Shown: piece by piece, positions 1-8,778 of the stretch | Numbering within the stretch: position 1 is the stretch's first letter | How the letters are laid out: every line of letters begins with the position of its first letter | Assembly (NCBI RefSeq): GCF_013139515.1 | Contig: NZ_WTAR01000011.1 | Span: forward strand, 1-40,057 | Direction of reading: 5' to 3' | Source: Lutibacter sp. | Lineage (GTDB): Bacteria > Bacteroidota > Bacteroidia > Flavobacteriales > Flavobacteriaceae | Length of the DNA: 40,057 nt | Translations under genes and position numbers: made by a program | Notes under the pieces: model-generated | Told to the model about the DNA's origin: nothing | Database searches by the model: none | What the model saw: the letters and a program-made list of their open reading frames with translations, nothing else

Positions 1-2
1 TT

Positions 3-122
3 CTTTTATTTACTACAACAAAAGATGTTACTTTCAAAATTAATAAAAAGGGTGCAGGCAGAATTACAGAGAATTCACCGACATTTCAGAATGTTACTCA
101 AGCTAAGAATGATTTAGAATAA
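3..122 (+). CDS. C-terminal end of an unknown protein, truncated by window edge
   Basis: An open frame enters from the left edge in frame 3 and stops at TAA 120-122, giving about 39 residues ending in TQAKNDLE. The composition (Thr, Lys, Asn rich, non-repetitive) looks like ordinary flavobacterial protein. The two other forward frames are less convincing: frame 2 has an early stop, and frame 1 stays open but gives a basic, Leu-rich peptide. A hairpin follows a few bases after the stop, which supports a real gene end here. No family can be recognised from this tail. Confidence 0.5.
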   Translation, partial: LLFTTTKDVTFKINKKGAGRITENSPTFQNVTQAKNDLE

Positions 123-126
123 GCTA

Positions 127-166
127 GAACGTAAACATTGGTTTGTAATGTTACGTGCGTTTATTT
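127..166 (+). terminator. Hairpin terminator after the first gene
   Basis: ACGTAAACATT (129-139) pairs with AATGTTACGT (147-156), with one bulged A and a 7-base loop. A T-rich run follows (TTTATTTATTT). It sits 6 bases after the stop of the partial plus-strand gene, as expected for an intrinsic terminator, although the T tract is interrupted. Confidence 0.55.
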
Positions 167-287
167 ATTTCTATTGTTCCTTTTATAATTATTTCCTTAA
201 AATCTAATAAATCAATAGTTTAACTATTTGTTGGTAATAAAAATGTGTAAAATTGATGATTACTTATAAAAACCTCAATAACTTGAA

Positions 288-647
288 TTAAAAATGCAAA
301 AAAGCATCTTCCAAATGTTCAATCTCAAAAGTATTTTTATTTTTTAAAATTGCAATAATATCAAACCGCACTTCTACATCTAAATCTTTAGAAGTCACAT
401 ATTCATTAATGGCTTCAACTAATAATTTAATTTTTTTAGGGTTTACAAAATCTTGCGGGTTTCCAAAATAATTAGATGAGCGTGTTTTAACTTCAATAAC
501 GACTAAAGTGTTATTTTTTAGCGCAATAATATCAACCTCAGCTTTTTTATAACGCCAATTACAATCTAAAATTTTATACTTGTTTTTTTGAAGAAAATCT
601 ACAGCAAGTTCTTCTCCTTTTTTACCTAAATCATTATGTGTAGCCAT
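288..647 (-). CDS. YraN/UPF0102 family nuclease-fold protein
   Basis: This 119-residue protein matches the full length of the YraN (UPF0102) family, a small restriction-endonuclease-like fold with no firmly established role. The signature is visible: EVDII around residues 37-41 (Asp39) and IEVKTR at 51-56 (Glu52, Lys54), the D...ExK arrangement of the nuclease core, with an N-terminal GKKGEELAVDFL helix typical of the family. The start ATG lies 26 bp after the LD-carboxypeptidase stop on the same strand, so the two are probably cotranscribed. Family assignment is confident; nuclease activity is only inferred from the fold. Confidence 0.92.
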   Translation of the reverse strand: MATHNDLGKKGEELAVDFLQKNKYKILDCNWRYKKAEVDIIALKNNTLVVIEVKTRSSNYFGNPQDFVNPKKIKLLVEAINEYVTSKDLDVEVRFDIIAILKNKNTFEIEHLEDAFLHF

Positions 648-673
648 TTTTTCGCAATTTTTCGAAACTAATT

Positions 674-1684
674 TTAGTCGCTAAACTTTACTGTTGAGTG
701 TTGTTTCCCAACTTTTAGTTCAATTTCTCTTCCTAAAAATAGTGCTTTATTAATATCGTCATGACCACCAGGAAAACCAAATAAAATTGGAAAATCATAT
801 TCTTTTGTTGCCTCTAAAACAATTTCTTCAACTGTTTGTCCAAATGGTGTAGAATTATCTTTAATATTGGTCATGTCGCCAACAATTATTCCGTTACATT
901 CTTTAAAATACCCACTTCGTTTTAGAGCATAAACCATTCTGTCAATATTATATAAATATTCACCAACATCTTCAATAAATACTATTTTTTGGTTGGTATT
1001 TATTGAAGAAACTGAACCTAATAAGCTTTGTAAAATTGAGAGATTTCCACCAACTAATTGCCCTCTTGTTTCACCAACTTTATTGTAGGTTGATTCCTTA
1101 ACTTTATATTTCAACGGTTTACCAAATAGTGCTTTTTTAAACGTTTTTACAGTTTTAACACGTTTTTTTTCTTCAACCTTCATATTTACAGGCATCATAG
1201 CGTGTAAAGTTTCATAGCCTAAATTATGAATGTGACTATGTAAAACGGTAATATCAGAATAACCAATAATCCATTTTGGATTTTTCTTAAACTTGGTAAA
1301 ATCTAAACCGTCAATAATTCTAACAGTGCCATAACCACCTCTTCCACACCAAATTGCCTTCACATTTCCCGAATCTAAAGCAGTTTGAAAGTCTTTTATG
1401 CGTTCTTTTTCAGTTCCTGAAAAATGAAAATTAGTCCCAAATAAATGTTCCCCTAAAACAACATGCAAACCCCAACTTTTAACAAGTTTAACAGCTTTTT
1501 CAATAGGTTCTTTATTTTTTAAAATTCCTGCCGGAGAAACAATAGCTATGGTATCTCCAACTTTTAAATATGCAGGTTTTTTAAGTGAAGTATAAGAAGT
1601 ATTTGTTTGTGAATGCCCAAACGAAGTAAATAGTAAGCTAAAAATGAATATTTTTAGTAGTTGAAAGCGGGTTTTTTTTAGCAT
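674..1684 (-). CDS. LD-carboxypeptidase (peptidase S66), exported
   Basis: Peptidase S66 enzymes remove the terminal D-alanine from tetrapeptide stems of peptidoglycan during wall recycling. The catalytic triad can be placed: nucleophile Ser143 in IGYSDIT, Glu238 in VFIEDVGEYLYNIDRM, and His308 in FGFPGGHDD. The 336-residue length is slightly above that of cytoplasmic LdcA because of an N-terminal hydrophobic segment (residues 8-25, ending SFGHSQ) that reads as a signal peptide. The enzyme therefore probably works in the periplasm, or is a lipoprotein-like relative, rather than in the cytoplasm. It is followed by yraN and divergent from metG, with a TACATTTG promoter element 42 bp upstream. 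Confidence 0.9.
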   Translation of the reverse strand: MLKKTRFQLLKIFIFSLLFTSFGHSQTNTSYTSLKKPAYLKVGDTIAIVSPAGILKNKEPIEKAVKLVKSWGLHVVLGEHLFGTNFHFSGTEKERIKDFQTALDSGNVKAIWCGRGGYGTVRIIDGLDFTKFKKNPKWIIGYSDITVLHSHIHNLGYETLHAMMPVNMKVEEKKRVKTVKTFKKALFGKPLKYKVKESTYNKVGETRGQLVGGNLSILQSLLGSVSSINTNQKIVFIEDVGEYLYNIDRMVYALKRSGYFKECNGIIVGDMTNIKDNSTPFGQTVEEIVLEATKEYDFPILFGFPGGHDDINKALFLGREIELKVGKQHSTVKFSD

Positions 1685-1725
1685 TCGAAGTCTTTTAGTA
1701 AAAATACTATTATTATGTAGAAAGT

Positions 1726-1733
1726 CAAATGTA
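1726..1733 (-). promoter_or_regulatory. Probable -7 element for the LD-carboxypeptidase gene
   Basis: On the minus strand the sequence is TACATTTG, an exact match to the Bacteroidota -7 consensus TAnnTTTG, about 42 bp before the start codon. No TTG element is found at the usual 17-23 bp further upstream, so the call rests on the -7 box and its position. Confidence 0.45.
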
Positions 1734-1797
1734 AGACTAGAAAAGATTTTATGTGTAATTCAACACTTAAACAAATCTAAAAATCAACATTAATCCT

Positions 1798-1805
1798 TAT
1801 TTTTG
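1798..1805 (+). promoter_or_regulatory. Probable -7 element for metG
   Basis: TATTTTTG matches TAnnTTTG and ends 21 bp before the metG ATG. That would give a 5' leader of about 15 bases. No clear -33 TTG is visible, so the promoter is partial evidence only. Confidence 0.45.
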
Positions 1806-1826
1806 TGCTTTCTTAAATAAATTTTA

Positions 1827-3962
1827 ATGAGCAATTCACAGAGATATACAATTACAGCGGCATTACCTTACACAAACGGACCCGTTCATATTGGGCATTT
1901 AGCAGGCGTTTACGTACCGGCTGATATTTATGCACGTTATTTACGTACTACAGGAAATGATGTAATTTATATTTGCGGATCAGACGAGCATGGTGTTCCA
2001 ATTACGTTAAAAGCAAAAAAAGAAGGAATTACACCACAAGATGTTGTAGATAAATACCACGCTATTATTAAAAAATCTTTTCAAGATTTTGGAATTTCTT
2101 TTGATAATTACTCTCGTACTTCGGCAAAAGTACATCATGATACAGCTTCTGAATTTTTTAAGAAGTTGTACAATGAAGGTAAATTTATTGAAGAATCTAA
2201 TGAGCAGTTATATGATGAAGAAGCAAATCAGTTTTTAGCTGATAGATTTGTTGTTGGAACATGCCCAAAATGTGGAAACGAAGAAAGTTATGGCGATCAA
2301 TGTGAAAGCTGTGGAACAAGTCATAATGCAACAGATTTAATAAATCCAAAATCTGCAATTACAGGAAATGTACCAACTACAAAAGTAACCAAGCATTGGT
2401 ATTTACCGTTGGACAAGTACGAAAAATGGTTAAGAGAATGGATTGTTGAAGGACATAAAAAAGATTGGAAAACAAATGTATTAGGACAAGTAAAATCGTG
2501 GTTAGATGATGGTTTAAAACCAAGAGCTGTAACACGTGATTTAGATTGGGGAATTCCTGTACCTGTTGAGGGAGCTGAAGGGAAAGTGTTATATGTTTGG
2601 TTTGATGCACCTATTGGATACATTTCATCAACTAAAGAATGGGCTGAGCGTGAAGGGAAAGATTGGGAACCATATTGGAAAGACGAAAAAACAAAGTTAA
2701 TTCACTTTATAGGAAAGGATAATATTGTATTTCACTGTATTATTTTTCCAGCAATGTTAAAAGCAGAAGGAAGCTATATTTTACCTGAAAATGTACCTGC
2801 AAACGAATTTTTAAACTTAGAAGGAAATAAAATTTCAACTTCAAAAAATTGGGCAGTTTGGTTGCACGAATATTTAGAAGATTTTCCAGGTAAGCAAGAT
2901 GTGTTACGTTATGCTTTAACGGCAAACGCACCTGAAACAAAAGATAACGATTTTACTTGGAAAGATTTTCAGGCAAGAAATAACAACGAATTGGTGGCTA
3001 TTTTCGGAAACTTTATTAATAGAGTAGTAGTGCTTACCAATAAATATTATGATGGCATTATTCCTGAACCAAATGAATTTTTAGATGTAGATAATGAAAC
3101 ATTAGAAAAACTACAAAAATTTCCTTCAATAATTGGAAGTTCAATTGATAGATATAGATTTAGAGAAGCTTCACAAGAGTTAATGAATTTAGCGCGATTA
3201 GGGAATAAATATTTGGCAGATGAAGAACCTTGGAAAGTTATAAAAGAAAGCCCAGAACGTGTTAAAACCATTATGTATGTTGCCTTACAAATTGCAACAG
3301 GGTTATCAGTTGTTTGTGAACCATTTTTACCATTTACTTCAACAAAGCTAAAAGGAATTTTAAACCTCCGTCATTACGAGGAGAAAAGCGACGAAGTAAT
3401 CTCATCAAACAAAGAGATTGCCGCAACTCAAAAAAATGAGTCTCACAATGACAAATTAAGTTGGGATACTGTTTCTGAAAAAATGGAATTAATAGCTTCA
3501 AATCATCAAATTGGAAAAGCAGAGTTGTTATTTGCTAAAATTGAAGACAGTGAAGTTCAAGCTCAATTAGATAAATTAGCTGCTACTAAATTGGCAAATG
3601 AAGCTGAGAATAAAGTTGTAGAACCTCAAAAAGAAACGATTAAATTTGATGATTTTACAAAACTAGACATACGTGTTGGAACCATTATTGAGGCGATAAA
3701 AGTACCAAAAACAAAAAAATTACTACAGCTAAAAGTTGATGTTGGAATTGATACAAGAACTATTGTTTCTGGAATTGCAGAAAGCTTTAAACCGGAGGAT
3801 ATTATTGGTCAAAAAGTAACTGTTTTGGTAAATTTAGCATCAAGAAAATTACGTGGAGTTGAAAGCCAAGGAATGATATTAATGGCTGATACACCTGATG
3901 GTAAATTAGCCTTTATTGAACCTGAAAATGATTCAGTATCTAATGGAGAACAAATAAGCTAG
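1827..3962 (+). CDS. metG: Methionyl-tRNA synthetase
   Basis: This enzyme charges tRNA-Met with methionine. The class I signature HIGH is at residues 21-24 and the KMSKS loop appears as KISTS at 335-339. A zinc knuckle has cysteines at 146, 149, 159 and 162. The helical anticodon-binding domain follows, then a C-terminal EMAP/Trbp111 tRNA-binding domain from about residue 605 ([14 protein letters not shown]). The protein is 711 residues, longer than I expect for flavobacterial MetRS. The extra length is explained by a palindromic repeat read in frame as residues 515-542, in the linker before the GKAELLF segment. The reading frame is intact and all catalytic motifs remain, so the enzyme is probably functional. 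Confidence 0.98.
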   Translation: MSNSQRYTITAALPYTNGPVHIGHLAGVYVPADIYARYLRTTGNDVIYICGSDEHGVPITLKAKKEGITPQDVVDKYHAIIKKSFQDFGISFDNYSRTSAKVHHDTASEFFKKLYNEGKFIEESNEQLYDEEANQFLADRFVVGTCPKCGNEESYGDQCESCGTSHNATDLINPKSAITGNVPTTKVTKHWYLPLDKYEKWLREWIVEGHKKDWKTNVLGQVKSWLDDGLKPRAVTRDLDWGIPVPVEGAEGKVLYVWFDAPIGYISSTKEWAEREGKDWEPYWKDEKTKLIHFIGKDNIVFHCIIFPAMLKAEGSYILPENVPANEFLNLEGNKISTSKNWAVWLHEYLEDFPGKQDVLRYALTANAPETKDNDFTWKDFQARNNNELVAIFGNFINRVVVLTNKYYDGIIPEPNEFLDVDNETLEKLQKFPSIIGSSIDRYRFREASQELMNLARLGNKYLADEEPWKVIKESPERVKTIMYVALQIATGLSVVCEPFLPFTSTKLKGILNLRHYEEKSDEVISSNKEIAATQKNESHNDKLSWDTVSEKMELIASNHQIGKAELLFAKIEDSEVQAQLDKLAATKLANEAENKVVEPQKETIKFDDFTKLDIRVGTIIEAIKVPKTKKLLQLKVDVGIDTRTIVSGIAESFKPEDIIGQKVTVLVNLASRKLRGVESQGMILMADTPDGKLAFIEPENDSVSNGEQIS
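3370..3452 (+). repeat. Palindromic repeat inserted in frame within metG
   Basis: The two ends are imperfect inverted copies. GTCATTACGAGGAG at 3370-3383 pairs with GAGTCTCACAATGAC at 3438-3452, and GAAGTAATCTC pairs with GAGATTGCCGC around a short AT-rich centre. The sequence strongly resembles the 'CGTCATTGCGAGG...GCAATCT' palindromes scattered in many bacterial genomes. It is read through as 28 residues (Arg515-Asp542) without a stop. The overall behaviour recalls Rickettsia palindromic elements inside protein genes. The repeat identity is from memory of the motif; copy number in this genome is unknown. Confidence 0.8.
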
Positions 3963-3994
3963 TTTGTTTATATTCGTAGTTCAAAAAATGATCT

Positions 3995-5485
3995 ATGTAC
4001 AGAAAATTATTTTCAATTGTTGCTTTAAGTTTTAGTATAGTAACTTTTTCTCAGGAAGAAATAGTAGCATTTAAAAATTATTTAAAAACATCTTCAACAG
4101 GCATAAAACAAGTAATTCCAATTGTAAATAAAAAGAATAACGATATTTCTTTGTTTATAGTTGATGCAACTAAAGTTTATGGGTACATTTTAAATAGTAA
4201 TTTTGAAATTACAAAACAATTAAGTTCTGACGATAGAAGTAGAAAGTATAAAACGTTGATAGGAAATAGTATTTCTGAAGATAATGATTATAGAGTGTAC
4301 TTTACAAATGCCAAAAAAGATAAATTTGCAACTATAAATTTTTCATACACTAGTAATAGCTCTGATTTTAAGGAGTTTACTTTAAAGTCTAAAAATGAAA
4401 AATTTATTCAAACAGCTGTTATTGAAAATAAATTTTATGTAATCTCAGCAACAAAAAAAACATCAATTTTAAATATATATTCTTTTGACGACGATGGGAA
4501 TTATGTTGTAACTAAAGTTGATTTTTCTAAAGAAAGGTTTATAAACAGAGTTAGTAAAAACGCAACACTTTACGAACTTTTAACAATAACAGGAGGTCTT
4601 TACGGAACAAAAAGTAGTGTTGGGGTTAAAAAAATTACTGAAAACACACCCAACTCAATAGAAGTTGCTTCTGCTTTTAGAAAATTTTATATAAGAGATG
4701 GTAAATTTGTTTTTTCTTTTGATCAAAATAAGAGTTTTTCTCAAATTATCTTAGTTGATATAATTTCATTTGAGAAAGAAGTGAAACGGTTTAAAAAACC
4801 TTTTAACGAAATTCAATCGGTTTCAAAAAAAACGAATACGTATTTAAATGGTGATTATTTATACGCAATTGCTTCAACACCTGAAAAATTTACCTTTACT
4901 ATTCAAAATTTTAATTCAGGAGAACTAATTAAAGAATATTCAGCAACTGTAAATGATTCAATTACGTTTAAAAATACGCCAATAATTCAAAAAGGAGGAA
5001 TGTATGATAATTATAGAGAGTTAGAAAAAACCAAAAAGTTTTTAAGAAAAATCACAACAGGAGATATTGGGGTTTCTATTCATAAGGCTCATAATAAATA
5101 TCAAATTACTTTAGGTGGTAAAGTAGAGATTGCAAGAGGAGGAATGTCTTTTGGAATGCCAATGGGACCGACAGGTGGATTTAATATTGGAGCAGGAACA
5201 ATTGGAAATATGGGCTCAGTAAATATATATTTCAATCCAACTTTTAATAATTTTAACTATTATTCTCAAACAAAATCTACGTATATTAAATGTTTATTTG
5301 ATGCCAATTTTAACCATATTACAGGAGAAATAAAAGATAATGCTTTTGACAAGATAAAAGATTTTGAAGAAAAAGATCACTACTTTCCTAAAGGGAAAAC
5401 AGTTTTTAAATATAAAGATTATTATATTTTAGGAAACTATTTTTCAGGATCAAAAGAATATCGTTTGAAAAAATTTAAAGATTAA
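3995..5485 (+). CDS. Exported protein of unknown function
   Basis: The 496-residue product starts with a short signal peptide (MYRKLFSIVALSFSIVTFSQ) and would be periplasmic or surface-exposed. The rest is rich in Lys, Asn, Ser and Phe with alternating beta-like segments, which could form a propeller or other repeated beta fold, but I recognise no family. An unusual Gly/Met-rich stretch at about residues 378-412 (RGGMSFGMPMGPTGG onward) interrupts the otherwise polar sequence. The gene starts 32 bp after metG and ends 22 bp before tex, all on one strand, so the three may share transcripts. Export is confident; function is open. Confidence 0.85.
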   Translation: MYRKLFSIVALSFSIVTFSQEEIVAFKNYLKTSSTGIKQVIPIVNKKNNDISLFIVDATKVYGYILNSNFEITKQLSSDDRSRKYKTLIGNSISEDNDYRVYFTNAKKDKFATINFSYTSNSSDFKEFTLKSKNEKFIQTAVIENKFYVISATKKTSILNIYSFDDDGNYVVTKVDFSKERFINRVSKNATLYELLTITGGLYGTKSSVGVKKITENTPNSIEVASAFRKFYIRDGKFVFSFDQNKSFSQIILVDIISFEKEVKRFKKPFNEIQSVSKKTNTYLNGDYLYAIASTPEKFTFTIQNFNSGELIKEYSATVNDSITFKNTPIIQKGGMYDNYRELEKTKKFLRKITTGDIGVSIHKAHNKYQITLGGKVEIARGGMSFGMPMGPTGGFNIGAGTIGNMGSVNIYFNPTFNNFNYYSQTKSTYIKCLFDANFNHITGEIKDNAFDKIKDFEEKDHYFPKGKTVFKYKDYYILGNYFSGSKEYRLKKFKD

Positions 5486-5507
5486 AACCACACTCATAAA
5501 TTATTAA

Positions 5508-7634
5508 ATGCAACTACTAAACTTTATAAAATCACAAACAAATCTTCCTGAAATTGGTATTAAAAATACCATTCAATTATTAAATGAAGATTGTACAATT
5601 CCCTTTATTTCAAGATATAGAAAAGAACGAACAGGTGATTTAGATGAGGTTCAAATAGGTGAAATAGTAAAGTATAAATCTCAGTTTTCAGCACTCGAAA
5701 AACGTAAAACAACTATTTTAAAAGCGTTGGAAGAACAAAATTTTTTAACCAATGAATTAAAATTGAAAATTAAGGCAGCGAACAATTTAATTGTGTTGGA
5801 AGATATTTATCTTCCTTTTAAGAAAAAACGTAAGACAAAGGCTGAAACTGCTCGTAAAAACGGGTTAGAACCATTGGCTAAAATAATTATGAGCCAAAGA
5901 GCTAATAACATTGATTTTATTGCTACAAATTATTTAACGAATGAGGTTGTTAATGAAGATGACGCATTAGAAGGCGCACGTAATATAATTGCTGAATGGA
6001 TTAATGAAAGAGCTGATATAAGAAATAGTATACGGTATCAATTAGAAAAATTTGCTGTAATAACATCAAAAGTTATTAAAAAATTAGAAAGTGAAGAAAA
6101 AGCTCAAAAATATAAAGATTATTTTGATTGGTCTGAAGCTTTAAATCGTTGTCCATCACATCGTTTATTAGCGATTTTAAGAGCAGAAAATGAAGGTTTT
6201 ATTCGTGTAAAAATTGAAATTGATAATGAAAGGGCTTTAGGTAAAATTGAAGCCCGAATTATTCGGACTAATAATGATTGTTCAGCTCAAATTAAATTAG
6301 CCACACAAGACGCTTATAAACGTTTATTATTTCCAGCACTTTCAAACGAAATTTTAAATACTTCAAAAGAAAAAGCTGATGAAAATGCAATTCAAGTTTT
6401 TGCCAAAAATTTAAAGCAATTATTATTAGGAGCTCCTTTAGGCGAAAAAACTATTTTGGCAATTGACCCTGGTTTTAGAAGTGGTTGTAAAGTTGTTTGT
6501 TTAAATGCGCAAGGAGGTTTGGAATATAATGAGAACATCTACCCACACGCTCCTCAAAACGATCAAATAGGGGCGATAAAAAAAATTAGTTCATTAGTTG
6601 ATGCATATAAAATTGAAGCTATTGCTATTGGAAACGGAACAGCATCACGAGAAACGGAACAATTAATTAGAAAAATAAGATTTAATAAAGATATTCAGGT
6701 TTTTGTAGTAAGTGAAGCAGGCGCATCTATTTATTCAGCTTCTAAAATTGCAAGAGACGAATTTCCAAATTATGATGTTACAGTTAGAGGTGCAATTTCA
6801 ATAGGAAGAAGATTGGCCGATCCTTTAGCTGAATTGGTAAAAATTGACGCAAAATCTATAGGAGTTGGGCAGTACCAACATGATGTTGATCAAACTAAAT
6901 TGAAAAAATCATTAGACATTGTGGTTGAAAGTTGTGTAAATACAGTTGGTGTAAATGTGAATACTGCAAGTACTTCATTATTAAGTTATGTTTCAGGTAT
7001 TGGGCCTAAATTAGCTGAAAAAATTGTCAATTTTAGAAAAGAAAATGGATCATTTACTTCAAGAGATGAGATAAAAAAAGTACCACGTCTGGGAGAAAAA
7101 GCTTTTGAACAAGGCGCAGGTTTTTTAAGAATTAAAAATGCTAAAAACCCGTTAGATGATTCTGCAGTACATCCAGAAAGTTATGAGATAGTAGCTAAAA
7201 TGGCAAAAGATCAAAAGAAAAGCGTTCTTGAATTAATGAATAACAATCAAGTTTCAAAACAATTAAATTTACAAACTTACTGTACAAATTCAGTTGGTTT
7301 GCCTACATTAACAGCTATTGTTAAAGAATTAGAAAAACCAGGTTTAGATCCGCGTGAAACGGCTAAAGTTTTTACTTTCAATCAAAATATTAGAACTATA
7401 AATGATTTGAATATTGGAATGCTTTTACCAGGGATTGTAAATAATATTACCAATTTTGGTTGTTTTGTAGATATTGGAATTAAAGAAAGTGGTCTAGTTC
7501 ATATTTCAAACTTGTCAGATAAATTTGTGACTGATGTGAATGAAATTGTAAACTTACATCAACAAGTAATTGTTAAAGTGTTAGAAGTTGATGTTGTAAG
7601 AAAGCGTATACAGCTATCTATGAATTATAAATAA
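5508..7634 (+). CDS. Tex-family RNA-binding transcription accessory protein
   Basis: Tex proteins are cytoplasmic nucleic-acid-binding factors linked to transcription and RNA processing. The domain order is complete across 708 residues: an N-terminal Tex helical region (TIPFISRYRKERTGDLDE), a YqgF/RNase H-like domain from about residue 315 (ILAIDPGFRSGCK), helix-hairpin-helix repeats near 490-555 (SYVSGIGPKLAEKIVNFR) and a C-terminal S1 domain from about 630 (GIVNNITNFGCFVDIGIKES). The length is slightly short of E. coli Tex but normal for Bacteroidota. A bidirectional terminator follows the stop directly. Confidence 0.97.
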   Translation: MQLLNFIKSQTNLPEIGIKNTIQLLNEDCTIPFISRYRKERTGDLDEVQIGEIVKYKSQFSALEKRKTTILKALEEQNFLTNELKLKIKAANNLIVLEDIYLPFKKKRKTKAETARKNGLEPLAKIIMSQRANNIDFIATNYLTNEVVNEDDALEGARNIIAEWINERADIRNSIRYQLEKFAVITSKVIKKLESEEKAQKYKDYFDWSEALNRCPSHRLLAILRAENEGFIRVKIEIDNERALGKIEARIIRTNNDCSAQIKLATQDAYKRLLFPALSNEILNTSKEKADENAIQVFAKNLKQLLLGAPLGEKTILAIDPGFRSGCKVVCLNAQGGLEYNENIYPHAPQNDQIGAIKKISSLVDAYKIEAIAIGNGTASRETEQLIRKIRFNKDIQVFVVSEAGASIYSASKIARDEFPNYDVTVRGAISIGRRLADPLAELVKIDAKSIGVGQYQHDVDQTKLKKSLDIVVESCVNTVGVNVNTASTSLLSYVSGIGPKLAEKIVNFRKENGSFTSRDEIKKVPRLGEKAFEQGAGFLRIKNAKNPLDDSAVHPESYEIVAKMAKDQKKSVLELMNNNQVSKQLNLQTYCTNSVGLPTLTAIVKELEKPGLDPRETAKVFTFNQNIRTINDLNIGMLLPGIVNNITNFGCFVDIGIKESGLVHISNLSDKFVTDVNEIVNLHQQVIVKVLEVDVVRKRIQLSMNYK

Positions 7635-7660
7635 AAAAAGCGCCTATTGGCGCTTTTTTC
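7633..7660. terminator. Bidirectional intrinsic terminator between tex and ssb
   Basis: A perfect 5-bp GC stem GCGCC/GGCGC (7640-7644 with 7649-7653) and a TATT loop are flanked by seven A on the left and six T on the right. It begins at the tex stop codon and serves both tex (plus) and the convergent ssb gene (minus). Confidence 0.9.
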
Positions 7661-7684
7661 TCTTTTTCAAAACAATTTTCCACA

Positions 7685-8020
7685 CTATTTGCTTCCTAAC
7701 ATTAAAAGCTCATTCACAATTATTTCAGTCACATATCTTTTTTCGCCTTCTTTGGTTTCATAGCTTCTTGAAGTTAATTTTCCTTCAATAGCTATTTCTT
7801 TTCCTTTTTCTAAATATTTTTCAATAATTTCTGCAGTATTATTCCATGCAACTAAATTATGCCATTGTGTTTCAGTCACTTTTTCTCCTTGTGTATTCTT
7901 GTAACTTTCATTGGTTGCTAATGAAAATTTAGCTAATTTTTTTCCTGAATCTAATGTAATAATTTCAGGGTTGTTTCCTAAATTTCCAATTAACTGCACT
8001 TTGTTTCTTAACGTACTCAT
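7685..8020 (-). CDS. ssb: Short single-stranded DNA-binding protein
   Basis: This is an OB-fold SSB: N-terminal MSTLRNKVQLIGNLGNNPEI, then the conserved WHNLVAW around residues 53-59 and EKYLEKGKEIAIEGKLTSRSYE. It binds single-stranded DNA. At 111 residues it ends right after the OB fold (LLMLGSK). It lacks both the flexible Gly/Pro linker and the acidic C-terminal tip through which canonical SSB recruits replication and repair partners. It is therefore more likely a second, specialised SSB than the main replication protein, which would be elsewhere in the genome. The gene faces tex and has its own upstream region. Confidence 0.93.
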   Translation of the reverse strand: MSTLRNKVQLIGNLGNNPEIITLDSGKKLAKFSLATNESYKNTQGEKVTETQWHNLVAWNNTAEIIEKYLEKGKEIAIEGKLTSRSYETKEGEKRYVTEIIVNELLMLGSK

Positions 8021-8141
8021 AAGATAAGGTTTTATATAAGTTGAATCTCATTCGTTCAATTCAACAGTGCAAATATTGGTTAGTTGTTTTGTTTTATTCG
8101 GTTGTTAGTTAATTACTTTCGTATGTAAACGTTTGTAGTCG

Positions 8142-8171
8142 TTTGTAAGTGGCTATTTTTAAGTATATTTG
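8142..8171 (+). promoter_or_regulatory. Near-consensus Bacteroidota promoter for the NUMOD4 gene
   Basis: TTTG (8142-8145) is followed after 18 bp by TATATTTG (8164-8171), matching TTTG and TAnnTTTG with accepted spacing. The start codon lies 26 bp downstream. A short direct repeat, CGTTTGTA, occurs twice at about 8130-8147 and overlaps the -33 box. Confidence 0.75.
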
Positions 8172-8196
8172 TTATACCCTTTAAAAAAACTAGCAC

Positions 8197-8748
8197 ATGA
8201 TTATTGATTTTAAAAATGAATTATGGAAGCCGTACAAAGAAGAACATTGGAGTGATGACGATGAATATATGGTTTCAAATTACGGAAGAGTTAAAAAGAA
8301 AAAAGTATATGATGAGAATTGGAGATTGTCTCCAACATCATTAGTAAGTGAGTATATATCTTTTGGGATAAAGAAAAAAGGAAAATTAAAATCGTCATCT
8401 AGTTATGTGCATAGATTAGTTGCACTGTTATTTTTAGAGAAGAAAGAAGATGAAAAATATGTAATTCATTTAGATTTTGACAAAGAAAATAATGTAGTTT
8501 CAAATTTAAAATGGGTAAATAAATCAGATATGTTTTTGCATCATAAAAAAAACCCAAAAAAGATAGCTAGAATTGGTAAGATTACATATTCAAAACTATC
8601 AGAAGGAAGAGTTCGGTTAATTAAAAAGAAGATATTTGATCCAAACAGAAGAACACGAATGAAAATGATAGCGAAACAATTTGGGATTTCTGAAATGCAA
8701 TTATATAGAATAAAATCTGGTGAAAACTGGAGTCACGTAAAAATTTAA
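8197..8748 (+). CDS. NUMOD4/HNH homing-endonuclease-like protein
   Basis: The 183-residue protein opens with a NUMOD4-type segment (WKPY, then YMVSNYGRVK at about residues 27-36), a DNA-binding module of HNH homing endonucleases. A His-containing region (YVHRLVALLFLE, then HLDFDKENNVVSNLKWVN) aligns in form with the HNH_3 core 'NHxDxNxxNN...NLEW', but the usual central Asn-His is changed to Ile-His. Residues 150-183 (IAKQFGISEMQLYRIKSGENW) form a helix-turn-helix. Whether it still cuts DNA is uncertain; it could be a free-standing endonuclease or a domesticated DNA-binding protein. It has a strong own promoter, and a zinc-ribbon gene follows 30 bp later. Confidence 0.85.
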   Translation: MIIDFKNELWKPYKEEHWSDDDEYMVSNYGRVKKKKVYDENWRLSPTSLVSEYISFGIKKKGKLKSSSSYVHRLVALLFLEKKEDEKYVIHLDFDKENNVVSNLKWVNKSDMFLHHKKNPKKIARIGKITYSKLSEGRVRLIKKKIFDPNRRTRMKMIAKQFGISEMQLYRIKSGENWSHVKI

Positions 8749-8778
8749 AAACTTAACTGAAAAAGAAAAAAAATTGCT

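Noticed and set aside
8197..8748. NUMOD4 gene as part of a prophage or group I intron
   Set aside because: No integrase, phage structural gene or interrupted host gene is visible around it.
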